Both the position numbers and the translations under genes were made by a program. This document shows positions 1-12,243 of a stretch of DNA of 64,000 nucleotides, one piece after another (the first letter of the stretch is position 1; each line of letters begins with the position of its first letter). The notes below the pieces were generated by a model. It was given only the letters and a program-made list of their open reading frames with translations, made no database searches and was not told the DNA's origin. This DNA is from Sipunculus nudus. Lineage: Eukaryota > Annelida > Sipuncula > Golfingiida > Sipunculidae. The DNA lies in NCBI GenBank assembly GCA_026874595.1, contig CM049312.1:31375456-31439455 (forward strand), written 5' to 3'.

Positions 1-2510
1 TACAAAAAAATATCTCGCCTATGGTAAAAGGCGGGGATCGGTGACCCAGCCTAGATGGTATGCAGATAAGTAGTGTATAGTTATATGTAATATAAAACAA
101 GCCTCCATTACCCAGAGTATTACAATGCAAAGACCCTATGGACCCCTACACGAACGATATTTCTCTGCTATTTGTAAAGAGTTTCAGCGCAAGAAACTGC
201 ATCTTTACCCAAGGTAACAAGCCCGCTTCCCAGCATCCCCCCCCCCCCACCGACCCGACTTTGGATACAACATTGATGATTGATGATAACGTTTTCTTTA
301 CTTTCATAAACTAAATAGCAGTTGATTCAAATTTCATTACTGTGTCTTTTCATTTGCAACAGATTATAGAAAGAAACAGATCAATCCCAAGGACATTATT
401 TCTGAATTTTTGCATAAAATAATTGGAGTTAGAATTCCTGGATTGCATACCAATTGAATTGTATGCAAACATTACAGTTCCACCTATTCTCAATACACAT
501 GTATGCCATTTTTATATGAATAATAACATTAATATTTTTATAAAATGATCAAATTTTTAGATCAAATGATCTTTGTTCAACCTGCGAGAAAACTACAGAA
601 ATGTGCGACAATTCTAGAAATGATTCATATGAACAACAAAAAGTTATATATATATTTTTTTTTCCTCATCAGCTATACTTAGCTTAATCAATACACCTTG
701 TGATTTTAGTAAGATACTGGGACAAGTACAACAATGAAAAATGCGCTCCGTAAAAAAGGGAGCACGTGACAGTCGGGTTTATATTACTTGGTCAAGGATA
801 TGACTGTCATCTCGCGTGTATCAAGGAAAAACCCATTCAGTTGTATGCAAATTTTTAATACCTATTTGCACAAGAGACTTCCCTTTAAAAGTTGGTACAA
901 GTTAATAAAAAATAAAGAAAAGATCAGGAAGATAAACTTTTTTAATCCTTTGCTAATAAATTACTTTTTGCATTAATAATTATATCATAACATTGGAACG
1001 AATAGTAAATTTAATTTTCAATAATGAGAGCATCTTAAATCAAGGATGATGTAACTAAATGTTGCAAAGAATTCAATTATGAACGTGGAAACTTTGTTGA
1101 GCAGCCACAAATCCAGTTAAATACATGAAAAGGCTGATACATTATTATTCAATTTGTCGACAATTCAACCATTTTACCCTTTCTCTTTATCGCTCACTCG
1201 ATTCATTCGTATTAGTGAATATATCTTGTAAATCGTGTACACCATACCTCGCCCCCTACGTTACAGGTACACACACACACACACTCTCACACACACACAC
1301 ACACACTTGGGACATCAACTCAGGCTGTCTGAGCTGAAATTACTTGCACGCCAGACTACCACAACGGCTACTTCTACTATTTCTACCCACACATATGTAT
1401 TTAGAGCAATTCATTACAATCGCTATATTTTAGTTTATGTACTCTTTTATCTGTATTAATACATCATTGTATTTAAAACAAACATAATCATATAAATACC
1501 TCACAAGTGTTGCTTTTATAGGAAATTACAATAAAATGTACCTTTGAAGCCAAAGTTTCAAAGACAGCATGCATTACTTAATACAGTGCAATTGCGATGT
1601 TTACTGCGTTCATCGTTAGATGAAACCCACCTCCGAACATGTTTGTGCCGTGCGGGGATTAGGACCCGACTCTGAGTAAGGCAATTACAATGATTGCAGC
1701 TGTTTTAACCAGCAATAACAGTTCATCATAGGAACATTGTTAACTGTTCTGACTGTGTGCTGACGTTAATCACCAGACCCATTTGAGAAGATAATAGAGT
1801 TCATAATTACTTAAAACAACGAATGGTCAAATTACGACTTAACTACGTTCTCCACTGACGTCAATGGACCACCAACACATACTTAGTATAGCCTCTCTTG
1901 ATAATGTGACATTTCGTGTGCCTACACCCTGTTATGTATCTGACGTACAACGATGACACTTTTTCGGTGCAACACATTTCTTTAGCAAGCTGATAAGGCG
2001 TTTTCGTCTTCAAACAGCGTCATAGTAAGCCTGCCAAAGGAAATGTTAAAACTGGTAGTTTATTCCTTGTCTTCTTACGCGAAAAGCATAGCTACACAAA
2101 TATTTTTATAGAGGTCATTTATAGTAGGTCAGCGATTTTGCATTTTCTTTAATGTTTTCTCCTCTGCCTGCGTTTTACCTAAGGTCTCCAAGAAGAAGGG
2201 CTGTTTAAAAAGGTACACCTAATATTTTTACCCTGACCTAATATTCGTGGCGGTTACATATTGGAGGCATGCCATGCGATCGCTGGGCCATTGCGGACTT
2301 CGAGCAGTGATGTAGTCGAGTCCACACTATCTGCGTCCGTGTGTCTTTCAGGCTCGAGTCAACATCCACCCTGCTCGAGTCCGAGTTATGTGGATTCCGA
2401 ATCCAGGTCCAAGTCTGAGTCAAATACAAATCTCCCTATGGAAAGGACTTGAAACAGGAAAATTTGAGATTATCATGTGTGCTGTTATGTTACTTTTTTA
2501 ATATTTTTAG
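1..2510. other. Intergenic, no gene seen
   Basis: AT-rich DNA with a poly-C run near 240 and the CA repeat at 1268. Short frames lack start context, splice sites or motifs. A degenerate tRNA-like B-box stretch near 1650-1700 (minus strand) is too weak to call. Confidence 0.6.
1268..1306. repeat. (CA)n microsatellite
   Basis: Two CA runs split by TCTC. Confidence 0.95.
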
Positions 2511-2840
2511 TGAAGGTAACCGCCTCCATTTTTAATGCTTTCTTAACTAAGTATGTACATATGCAGAATTCCATTCCGGTTTCGGACTAGGAGACAGGGG
2601 CGTACACGCGATAATTCTGGCGTCAACCAGGCTCGGTGTATCACTCCTGCGGGTCCTAGGTGTTTGTCATCCCTATTGCTGGGTTATAACACCGAGGTAT
2701 CCCCGAAAGGCGCACTCGTTTGTGAGGGAATCACGACTGTTGGGCACAGCCTCCCCATTAAGGCTGCATAGCGCTCCCCTGGGTAGGGGCCGACCGTGAA
2801 AATCTCAACACCTTGGCTGAGATTCGAACTCACGTCCCCT
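2511..2840 (-). mobile_element. tRNA-derived SINE, family A, copy 1
   Basis: Shares its whole layout with the copies at 49.6 and 54.5 kb: GGTAACCGCCTCCA, then an ATTCCGGTTTCG segment, AAAGGCGCACTCGTTTGTGA and a final GAGATTCGAACTCAC. The last, read on the minus strand, is a pol III B box (GAGTTCGAATCTC). The tRNA-like head is therefore at the high-coordinate end. It is cut short just past the B box. Confidence 0.75.
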
Positions 2841-3111
2841 AGGAAAAGCTGTAATATTCTGTTTATAGTTCGCACATGGGTAATAATTAGTCCTCAATGT
2901 AATTGGAAGAGCTCTTCTTTTTTTACTGTACTCGAAATGGACGGGTTCTAATTCATTAAGTCCTTATATTTCAGTCCAAGTCAGAGAATCATGCTCTTGT
3001 AGGGATCTTTATAGAGGATGCTAATGAGCTTATAAGCACATGGATTTGTACCCTGCCCAACATTTGTGGTTAAGCAAGGACCTCATAATAGTTGTACTAG
3101 TCTTACAAGGC

Positions 3112-3446
3112 CAATAAAAATAAAAGGTATGGTTCTCAGGCACCACCCGCGTCAATTTTACCTCCCCCCCCCCCCCCGCATCAAACTTTTGATGCGGGTT
3201 TTTTTTATCAAAATTTTGATTTTGATTTTCATCTTTCAAAAAGATGAAATAATACAATTTTGATAAGATTTCGTTTGTAATGTAGAGCTTTTACCTGTTC
3301 AACAAAAAATGTTATTTTCATGCTTTTCCCTGATCATATAAAATTTTTATCGAAACATACAAAAAAAGGTAAAAACTAAATAAAATATCGCCCGCCCGCA
3401 CTGGTTTCTGAAAAAAAGTGCCTGAGAACCAAACCTTTTTTATTCG
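3112..3446. mobile_element. MITE-like inverted-repeat element
   Basis: The ends are inverted copies: AAAAGGTATGGTTCTCAGGCAC at 3120-3142 (shown in part: GGTTCTCAGGCAC) and GTGCCTGAGAACCAAACC at 3418-3435. Inside are a poly-C tract and the near-perfect hairpin CCCGCATCAAA/TTTGATGCGGG at 3175-3198. Total about 335 bases, no coding. No clear target duplication. Confidence 0.65.
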
Positions 3447-3447
3447 C

Positions 3448-6400
3448 CCTAGGGGTCAGTGATGTAGCAATCGAGTCTACTTTTTTATGGACTCGGACTT
3501 GGAATCGAGAGTCTGGGCTAACATGACCTGTGGATACATGATTTTCCTGTGTAATATACTGGCACATTGCATAGTGTGGGTATTAAGGAAGTATCGTGAA
3601 TGTCGTCCGTTCAGATTGACTTTGTGGGAATGGTTTACAAAATCTGTGGACAAGTAAAAGGAAATTAAACGTAAAGTATAGTAATATCATGCTTTTAAAT
3701 TCAGATTGCAAGATCAATATTGGAAAAAAGGCATTGACATTTATTTTTTCTAAAGTTACCAGGTGAAGTGAAATGCTTAGTTTAGGTTATATGATACAAG
3801 AAGTTTACTTTTTGGTCAGCACATGTGAATTTCTAAATATAACTTTGAATCATATATTTGATATATATGTCTTCTGATCCAACAAGTAGCGATCTACTAT
3901 GTTTGTTGTTCACTTAACATCGATATTGCTTCCACTGCACGAATATTTTGTGTTTTCCCCCTGTATAACTTTAAAAATGGTGTAAGAAATAGATTGTCTG
4001 TGTCTTTGTCCACCTGGGTACGTTCAGCCAATCTACCAGCATCTTCGTTATGAGCGCCGAACTATTTTGTTGTTTCTGATTTATCTGTCTTAATAATTTC
4101 ATTCAAATACTGGGCGAATAAATACATGTTCACAATACATTTTTCTGATAACATTTTTCTAATGACAGTCCAAACTAAGTGAAAAATTCTTCAATTTTTT
4201 CCATCAGTTAGCACCTGATGTCTCAAGCTTTGATAATGGATATTTTTATTTCAATTATATATAAGATTATATGTAACTGTACGAGTTGTAGCATATGTAT
4301 ATTTCATAGATATGGTACATTTATAATACAGTGATTTAAGTCAAAAGGGTTTAATATATATTATAAACGATTAATATATCAAAAGACCTGATATGTATAT
4401 TTCATAGATATAATAGACATTTATAATACAGTGATTAAAGTCAAAGGGATTTAATATATGTTATAAACAATCAATTATAAATCAGTATATAAAAATACCG
4501 CGTGCTGAATGTTTGACAAGAAATTTGATACTGCTAGATTCCTGAATGAAATGTTTGGATAGTGCAACGGGCTTTGTCTCAGGCTGAGATACAGTGGACA
4601 TGTTCCCCTGGCTTTATCAGGGGTTGGGTACATAGTTCTCTTTGTCCCCCCCCCCCCACACCACCCCACCCCCATTTATAGGAAAATATATATTTTAAAA
4701 AATTGCGCGATAATTCCGTCAATGTCGTCATATTTTCCCCAATAACCTTTCAATTATATTTTCTCTAATTAAAAATTTAGGAAATTGCATGTCTCAATTG
4801 CCACACCGACTTGTCATAAATGTTACCTCGTGTTTTTGAATGTATAAACCTAATAAAAATTATGAATACTGAATTCCTAAAAATTGAACAAGTAATATTT
4901 TCAAATAGGGAAAACATATCTTTCCCATTATGTGCGAGTCCGAGGACTTTGAGGGTACGTGTCCTCATTTCGAGGAAGGGGGAGGAGTACTTGTTTGAAT
5001 TGTCCCTCTCACGAAAACAAGGCCTATGGGTAGTGCCAGGGATGAATGGAGCTAAGGGGAGCGACCCTTGGCAGAGAATAGGTTGCGGGCTCAGGTGTCG
5101 TTGCCCGGATTCGTAATATCATCATTGGAAAGTAATCCCAAGATACCCACAACTCACAAGGTATGCTTAATACATTAAAGCACAAAGTCCCTCGTGAGTA
5201 TGAATAACAAATCGACCGATCATAAATAAAGCAATATGAGAAAAATAGACCGCGTGAAGTTTTTTTAGCCAGTTGGTCTCTGCTTTTCTAACATAGTAAA
5301 TTTGTTTAAAAGTCTTTTGAAAAATGAAAATCTAGAAATTCAATTCAAAACTTTTGTAGAGTAAGCTTCCGGTTGTCCATTATTTAATAGCATAAAAGAA
5401 TCTGAAAAAGCCCTAATGTCGTCCAGGGTTTTAAGTGGGTGGACCATGCAAAATGATCTGTCGCTTGAAAAAAACTTTTAGAATAAACTTGAATCACAAT
5501 ATGTACTGACGTAAACGGGGTGACGTTTGCTAAATCGTATTTATCTTGTATGTTAACCGATATCTTTCATTCATTTTATCTGTGCGGGCTTTTAAAGGGG
5601 TTATAAGAAACTTGAAGGAGATAGGGTTCCGTCGAACATTATTACGTCATAAACAATCTCAGGTCACCAAGGTATAACGTGACATCTTTTTTGTTAAATT
5701 TTCTCTCATTGTTAGAGGTTTCTTGCCAGAATTAAAGCTGTAATGCCTGCCGTGTTTCAATACATCAGCCGTTTCTTTTGAATAGACTATTTGTTATTGT
5801 GTCGGATATTGCGATGAGCAAAGTTTTGCTGGAGACAGGAATTTGACCGTTATCTCTTCGGCTCCACTATTATGTAACTGCCGTCCTACGCGTGTTGATA
5901 AAGTGAATTATCTCTAATAGTCTTTCTTGTGTTGTTTCCATATGACCATTAGTAAAGTTAATTAAACCTAAGCAATCTAAGAAATTGTCCTATCTCTAGA
6001 TTACGCAGCTTTAACTCATTAATTTAAGATTTATGGACATCTTTGCAGATAAATATGTTATTGTTATAATCCGGCAGGTTACAAGCATGCAGTGAATAGT
6101 TTGATAAACTGCTTATCATGGGGTGACAACTGAAACTGCTCTAAAATATATGTAATAATAATAATAATAATCAACATCATAAATCAACAGTCATTTGACA
6201 TAAGCCACCAATAGAAAAGGCCCGCCCATGGATTTAAACAAAACATTCAGCCATGCAGGTGGTTAATAACTGAGGGCCAAAGTCTATCAGAATATTCCAT
6301 TGACACCCGGTCGTAATGGACAGAATAAATTAAAGAAGTATCAAACCGTGACGCCGAATAGTAAATATATTATACGAATTTTGAGTACAAATTATATAAC

Positions 6401-9227
6401 TGACAGTTTTTTATTATAGTAGGCCTACTAAGGATATAAACCTATTTCTTCACACAGCGTTCCCATAATTAAAGAATTGTACTTGAAAGATTAAGAAAGA
6501 AGAATCTAATTTTTATAATTTTTGTTGTGCTTTTATGATCAACCACTGGCCATTTATTTACAGTTTTCATAGGGAAAGGCTTCATTACTTTTAACCCATT
6601 CCGCTTTACTTTATGATTTGGATAGTGCCTTTACGGGCGATGAGATATCGATTTAAGGTTTTTAACAATCCTGGACCAAAAAAGCGGGTCATTTTCAGAT
6701 GATTTTTTCAACACAGGCTTCGGTTTATAGCCCGGCCTTAGGGTTAAATTATCTGCCCGTATTGTATCTCGGACCTTCTGCACTTTCACCAGATTCCTGA
6801 CTATGTATATATTGATATATTGGTGTTTACATCTGTGAGTCTTCCCCTGGATTGCCCTTCTTATCCAGTTCAATATCATGAGATAGATTTACAGAGGACA
6901 CGGCCAGATAGATGGTATTGCTAGCGGTTTAGGTCTTCTGATGAGCAATCATACATTCTATGCATAGGTAATTAGTACAGGCCGTTGATTCCGGGACCAG
7001 ATATTGTTAATGGCATTGTAATATGACAAGAATGATTGCTAGTTTTGTCCCTGCGGTCACGAGAGGTCGGGGTCACCCTGCATCAGCGGTGACACTAACA
7101 TCTGGAGTTTATGTATCACTGCACCCGCAGGCATATAGTCCATGCATGAATATGTCATTCCCTCTGTCAGTTCCTATTGGATCTTTCGTTCTTCTGAAAT
7201 TCGACTCCGATGCCTACTTTTTTTTAATTCTCTTTTTGCGGACCGTTATTACAAATAATACCCTTTTCCAACTGAAATATAAAGACATCATTATTAAAGG
7301 TAAGGATGAGAATTGATAATTGATTTAACATTTTCAGTGTAATTTTGTCTTGTGAAAATGATGATTCATACTTGCTAAATTATGAATCAGTGATGGTGAA
7401 ACACCCAGGACCCGAAGGTGCAGTAGACACATGGCCTGGGTGACACCTGGATATCAAATGGGAGGCATCGAGTGCTGACGCCCCGTCAAGCAGTCTTAAA
7501 CCGAAATGGCATCCTGCATATATGCAGATATAGCTTAGGTTTTAATGGAGACAGTCACAACCATATATGCATAACATTTTGTTGATAAATGTAGGATAAC
7601 CACACAAATCCGACCGTTCATTCATGGAAACATTCTCGTCCATCAATATACAAAGTAACAGGAGTCACGGTAGCTAATACACGTTAAAATGTGCAGACTT
7701 TTTATGTGTATCGATGTTAGTCCACCGTTAACCTGAGTAATCGTGCTTCTCCATTCTATCACCATTCGATAAACTTAAAACCAAAACGACGGTGGACCGT
7801 TTATCGAAGGTCATTTCTGTTCTGCCCTCACTGCTTTGGTGGACCATGGGCTATTAATGATCCTTATAAATTCAGCGTTGTACAAACATAAAAGGGACTT
7901 TTACGTTACTGCTGGGGAGCTATGACCACCACCGAGAAATATCTGTGGTTACAGTATGATATATAAGATGTATACCTCTTCTCTATGGCTGTATACGGCT
8001 CATAAAGAGAACAATGCACTATAAAGGACATGCTGTTAGTATATAATGTAAATGCCATTGCCATGTGCTCCATATAGTATTAAAAGCTATGGAACATGCA
8101 GCAGTAGAACACTTTAGTCATATATAAGTAAGGTCATTGTGCTCAGAAGAACCATGTGCCGCCGCCATTTAACGCAGCTAGCCGACACAGATTCAAGTCG
8201 AGTTAACCTACAGTCGACGACATAATTTTACCAAGGTCACACAGTCTCCAGCGATCGTAATACTTCGGAATTTTCACCTTTCCAACGGAAAGGCATTAAT
8301 ACAGGTTTGCTTTTCGCAGATAAAAAATACATTTCCCATTAAGATGCATCCTACCATCATATATCAAACTTTCGGTCACATTTTACTCAGTGTTAACCTG
8401 GTTATATCATCTGATATGTCAACTTCATGCACATCCGCCCACAAAAAGAACTGACTGTTTTCCATACTAACACAAATCAAAACATGACTCTGCAGTGAAA
8501 AAAAACCCCAGGAAAATATAGGAGATGTTGGAAAGTATATAGAAATTATAAACCATGTTTATAGGATATATAGGGAGTCGGTAGAACACCACCTATAAAA
8601 AAATTGTTTTTGTGTAATGTTTTTACTACTTATCAGCTACTAATGTGGAAAACATCTTGGTGTTCTCCTTTACAATGGATTGGTACAGAATGATAAATGC
8701 CTTTCCGTGCACGTGTTTACCTGTCTGAAACAGGCGGAAAGGCGTTATTTCGAGCCCTGTAAGAGCATATATTTGTTCTTCGAAGTCTGGGAACAAAATA
8801 TCGAGCAGGTGGGCGAATTGTTTAATTTTTTTTCCAATCGAGAGACAAATGTAGTCCATTTTCCAAATGTATAAAATTTCCCCACGGAATTTGTTAAATA
8901 GCATAAATTAGCAACATTACCTATAGGACCTGGACTTCATTTGCAAATAAAATATATCGAAATATGGGAGTCGCGAATCAGTTGATCAAATTTGTGTGTG
9001 CATAGTCTATGTTTACCCTGCGTATAACTTAGTCTGGTCTGAATAAATAATACCATCAACAAACAGATGGAACCAAACAGGCTTACATAGGCAAAGTTAT
9101 TTTAGTTGGCAATCAAAACTACTGAGATAACAATGGAGTATTTTAAAAAGAGCTTATTACATACATTATGTGTTACAATGAAAATACATTAACCGCTTGA
9201 TATAAGTGTGAAATACAACTGGTTACA
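3448..9227. other. Intergenic, no gene seen
   Basis: Apart from the duplication at 4293 this stretch shows nothing coding on either strand. A GC-richer patch at 4930-5115 has an open frame of 98 codons, but without motif or matching exons. The minus-strand frame at 6631-6879 has a true ATG but no recognisable domain. Confidence 0.55.
4293..4490 (+). repeat. 98-bp tandem duplication
   Basis: ATGTATATTTCATAGATAT recurs 98 bases apart, each followed by ATTTATAATACAGTGATT and TTTAATATAT.TTATAAAC. Two copies, AT-rich, noncoding. Confidence 0.85.
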
Positions 9228-9283
9228 TTGCCGATTTAACGCGAACTCTGTTCAGTTGCCTATTTAACGCGAACTCTGTTCAG
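9228..9283 (+). repeat. 28-bp direct tandem repeat, 2 copies
   Basis: TTGCCGATTTAACGCGAACT and TTGCCTATTTAACGCGAACT begin two adjacent 28-base units ending CTGTTCAG. They differ at one base. Confidence 0.9.
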
Positions 9284-9289
9284 TCCAAA

Positions 9290-9440
9290 AGCAGATCCAG
9301 AGGGGGTCGGCCCAGTGGGTCTTGGCCCACGCCCCTTTTCAGCCGCCGCAACATTTTGTAAGGTTTCAGACCAATTTTTGCCACCTGGATCCCCCTTTTC
9401 CTGACGGGGGAACCTTTTTTTCAGGTTTGGTAATTCGTCC
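9290..9440 (+). repeat. Short interspersed repeat, AGATCC..GGTTTC type
   Basis: Runs from GCAGATCCAGAGGGGGTCGG through ACATTTTGTAAGGTTTCAGA to CCTTTTCCTGACGGGGGAAC. Related blocks lie at 39298-39430 (here with GGGGCGGATCC) and 61463-61665 (inverted). Noncoding. Confidence 0.5.
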
Positions 9441-9759
9441 TCCTCGGTCGGACCTCTCCTTTTCCAAAATCCTTTATCCTCCCCTGCAATCTCATTAAAC
9501 CGGAAGAAGTTTTGGTAGTCTTATCGATTAACGAAGTCGCCTAACTACTAATTTCAATCACGTTGGGTCCATGTCAGCAACAACTGGATGGCTAACACTA
9601 TATCTAGCTATATAATATTTTGTAATATTTATGTATTTTATAAAAGTTCATGACATTTACGTATTATATATAAAGTAACGTCTTTCATCGACTGAATCAT
9701 TATTCACCCCACCATTGCACAGACAATAGTGAAAAGAGTCTACATTGAGGCAATATTTT

Positions 9760-10305
9760 ATGCATATATCAGAAAAGACCAACGAACCCAACGGGCCCTA
9801 TTTCACCGTCGTTGAAGACCAGGAACGACATTTTTATCATACCTTAAGTCACATGATATGTTATGAACGATTTGATTGGACCATCATGGGTGCAATGACC
9901 CACTCTAACGACTACCAGCGGCCTGAGTGTTGCGTGACGTTAAGCAGCTCTTGCCTGCATGTAAAGGTGTATTTTACACATAACAGTCCGATCTCTTTTC
10001 GTCTGATATTAACTTACCTGAAAATACAAACAAACCAAATGGGTTGGTGTTTGGCTGTACGTTACATAGAATTCCTATGTCTTTTGCATTTTGATTGGAA
10101 TATTTCCTTCTTTTGGAAAGGGTACGTCGACGGCTTGTGCGAACGTGGAGTGAAGAAATGTTTTTTAGCTTTTCTATGCTATGACTCAGCACCGAAGATG
10201 ATTACATACCCAATACCCGCAGATGCATATGTCACCGCAAAAGTAGACGCAGATGTATTATTTAAACTGAAGGCTGCCACCAAGAGATACATTAAAAAGT
10301 TCTAA
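9760..10305 (+). CDS. Unassigned 181-aa open frame, possible exon(s)
   Basis: The longest uninterrupted frame in the window starts at ATG 9760 (upstream stop TGA 9730) and ends at TAA 10303. It begins MHISEKTNEPNGPYFTVVED and ends LKAATKRYIKKF. Residues near HTLSHMICYERFDW and RPECCVTLSSS loosely recall the start of GT92 (DUF23) glycosyltransferases, but no catalytic motif is present and the resemblance is weak. The middle third is hydrophobic and could be a retained intron (donor-like GTGTAT at 9967, acceptor-like TTTTGGAAAG before 10120). Base composition is higher in GC than the flanks. It may be a real single-exon gene, an exon or a fossil. Confidence 0.35.
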   Translation: MHISEKTNEPNGPYFTVVEDQERHFYHTLSHMICYERFDWTIMGAMTHSNDYQRPECCVTLSSSCLHVKVYFTHNSPISFRLILTYLKIQTNQMGWCLAVRYIEFLCLLHFDWNISFFWKGYVDGLCERGVKKCFLAFLCYDSAPKMITYPIPADAYVTAKVDADVLFKLKAATKRYIKKF

Positions 10306-10797
10306 TACTGGTTGTTGAACCTAATGATGCAGGTGGCTGTGAGGTAACAGTCATATTAATATGCTATTATTTATGTCCCTGTGATTCAGGTTTCATATAT
10401 AGATGGGCTAGATATAATCCAGAAGCTTTAGATTACCCATTTTGCCTTTGCCGCTCTGTCGGGTTTGAACAGGAGACCTTCCTCTCATTACTATAGCACA
10501 TTAATCACTTGATTAAGTCGTACTCCGTATTAACTTTTTCTGTCATTGTCTAGCTTCAGCAGTTGATAGAATCAGTCGTTGAATGATACACCTGCAATGC
10601 ATGTGGTTACTGAACATGTGATGGTATTTAAAGGTACTTAACTATATGCCACAAGGTAAATTATCTTTCGCTGACGGTTCTGCTGAATACTTAAGTTTCA
10701 TAACAACAGCACCCCAGCTAACAGGCTCAGTGTCTCTTTTTTTCACCTTTTTCAAAACACTTTTCTAATTCTGAACGCTTGGCCAAGTTTGCTACAT

Positions 10798-10808
10798 TGC
10801 GCATGCGC
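10798..10808. promoter_or_regulatory. NRF1-like palindrome TGCGCATGCGC
   Basis: An exact match to the palindromic core bound by NRF1 in animal promoters, about 10.8 kb into the window. No adjacent first exon could be identified, so its activity is unproven. Confidence 0.3.
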
Positions 10809-11444
10809 GGAAACTTGCAATCGAGGAACGAAGATGTACTTGTCATAGAGCATTTATAAATTAGATTTGCTTTGTTGGTCGCCATCGTATTTTATGACTT
10901 CAGTGCAAGTCCTTATGTTTATGTTTCTTTTCGCGCCCGTTGCAATTTTATTTCTCCTATGGATGATCTTAAGGAACTAAGTTCAGAACAAAATCTTGGC
11001 AGGTTATATTTCAAGGATATAACACCGCGTTATATGTAGGCTATACCAAAAATGCTTTCTAAATGAATGGGTATCTTTAAGTGAGCCTGATTAGGATATT
11101 TCAGAACCCCGGGAGCTATTGTAACACATGGGGTTATTTACAAGATAACATATACATGTATATAGTACATATCTGCATAGACATTACACCGTTACTATAC
11201 TGTTCATTGTTGGTAATAATATGTTAATATTTAAGGGTGTACGATCAAGATATTTCAAAAGACAAATAATGCTCGATGATCGCTTATTGTAACATCTTCA
11301 CTGTTTACGTGAAATCTGCGATATACAATTTTAAATAAATTATTGACCGAGTTTATTGTCTTCACAAGTACAGGTCTAGGTGGTTAACATTCTCTGCACA
11401 TCGTCAGTTTTAATATTGTTTGCAAAGTTGTTACCGTAATTCTC

Positions 11445-11615
11445 TGACAGGATTAGAATATTTATTTCTTTATAATATGAATTTTTTTTCAAATTCAGAA
11501 TACTCATTTGTGATCGATCATGGAACAAGACTTACCAGTTTAATCGATTTTGAAAGGAAACGAAAATCATCAGTATAATCGATTAATGAACACACCACTA
11601 ATATATGACACAATA
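11445..11615 (+). repeat. Dispersed repeat, copy 1 of a pair
   Basis: Shares GACAGGATTAGA, TTTGTGAT.GAT.ATG, CTTACCAGTTTAATCGATT and ATAATCGATTAATG.ACAC with 29192-29330 in the same order and orientation. No coding. Family unknown. Confidence 0.6.
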
Positions 11616-11819
11616 TGACTATCCTTAATACAATCTGTTCGTACTTTCATACAACATATCTGCCTTGTGTCTGAGCGTGACAATTTATATGCACAGTAAG
11701 TAGGGTGCGGCTAGTGAGGATTCAAGCTTATTAATGTAGTATGCCCGTGGCTTGTTAATGGGGGATTATTGAAGTAATCCAGTTTGGATCATCTATCATC
11801 AATCTTTAATTACAGGAAC

Positions 11820-12000
11820 AGACGTTACAATCCGTGCCCCGGAATATTGAGTAGTGACATCGATTAGTGAACGTATAGTAATGACCGGGGCTTTGCTGTG
11901 CGTGTTTCCTACACTGGATTACGGTTTGTGTGAAGTGCTACAATCCGGTCCGTTGTATATCCCCGGGGCACGGACCCGGGGGCTGAGCTGACAGCCTCAA
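11820..12000. promoter_or_regulatory. GC-richer block with inverted repeat, possible promoter
   Basis: A CpG-containing stretch in otherwise AT-rich DNA. A perfect 12-base inverted repeat, TCCGTGCCCCGG near 11830 and CCGGGGCACGGA near 11963, flanks about 120 bases. It sits just upstream of the ATG at 12103. Promoter activity is inferred from composition only. Confidence 0.25.
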
Positions 12001-12102
12001 TAAGACAGTTTGTCGTACGTGAGTGAGTACAGAAGGCCGACTAGTCATGCTGAAGCTCCCAAGGTTCTGACGGGGCCAATTAACTCTCTCTTTCTGCCAA
12101 AC

Positions 12103-12243
12103 ATGGCGGAGATACTAAATGGCAATATCGACCTGGGCGCTGTGCTGGCAGCCCTTTTGACACTCTCACAAGTACAGTCGAGACAAAGCCGACAATTGCC
12201 CTGGTCATATCTCTCTCTGAGGCCGCTCCCGTTGTGGCTTTGA
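12103..12243 (+). CDS. Possible first exon or small ORF at a GC-rich block
   Basis: An ATG in strong context (CAAACATGGCGGAG) opens 46 codons (MAEILNGNIDLGAVLAALLT...). It follows a CpG-richer stretch (11.80-12.00 kb), as vertebrate- and mollusc-type promoters often do. A donor-like CAA|GTACAG occurs at codon 23. No downstream exon could be matched and no domain is seen, so this is a weak candidate. Confidence 0.22.
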   Translation: MAEILNGNIDLGAVLAALLTLSQVQSRQSRQLPWSYLSLRPLPLWL

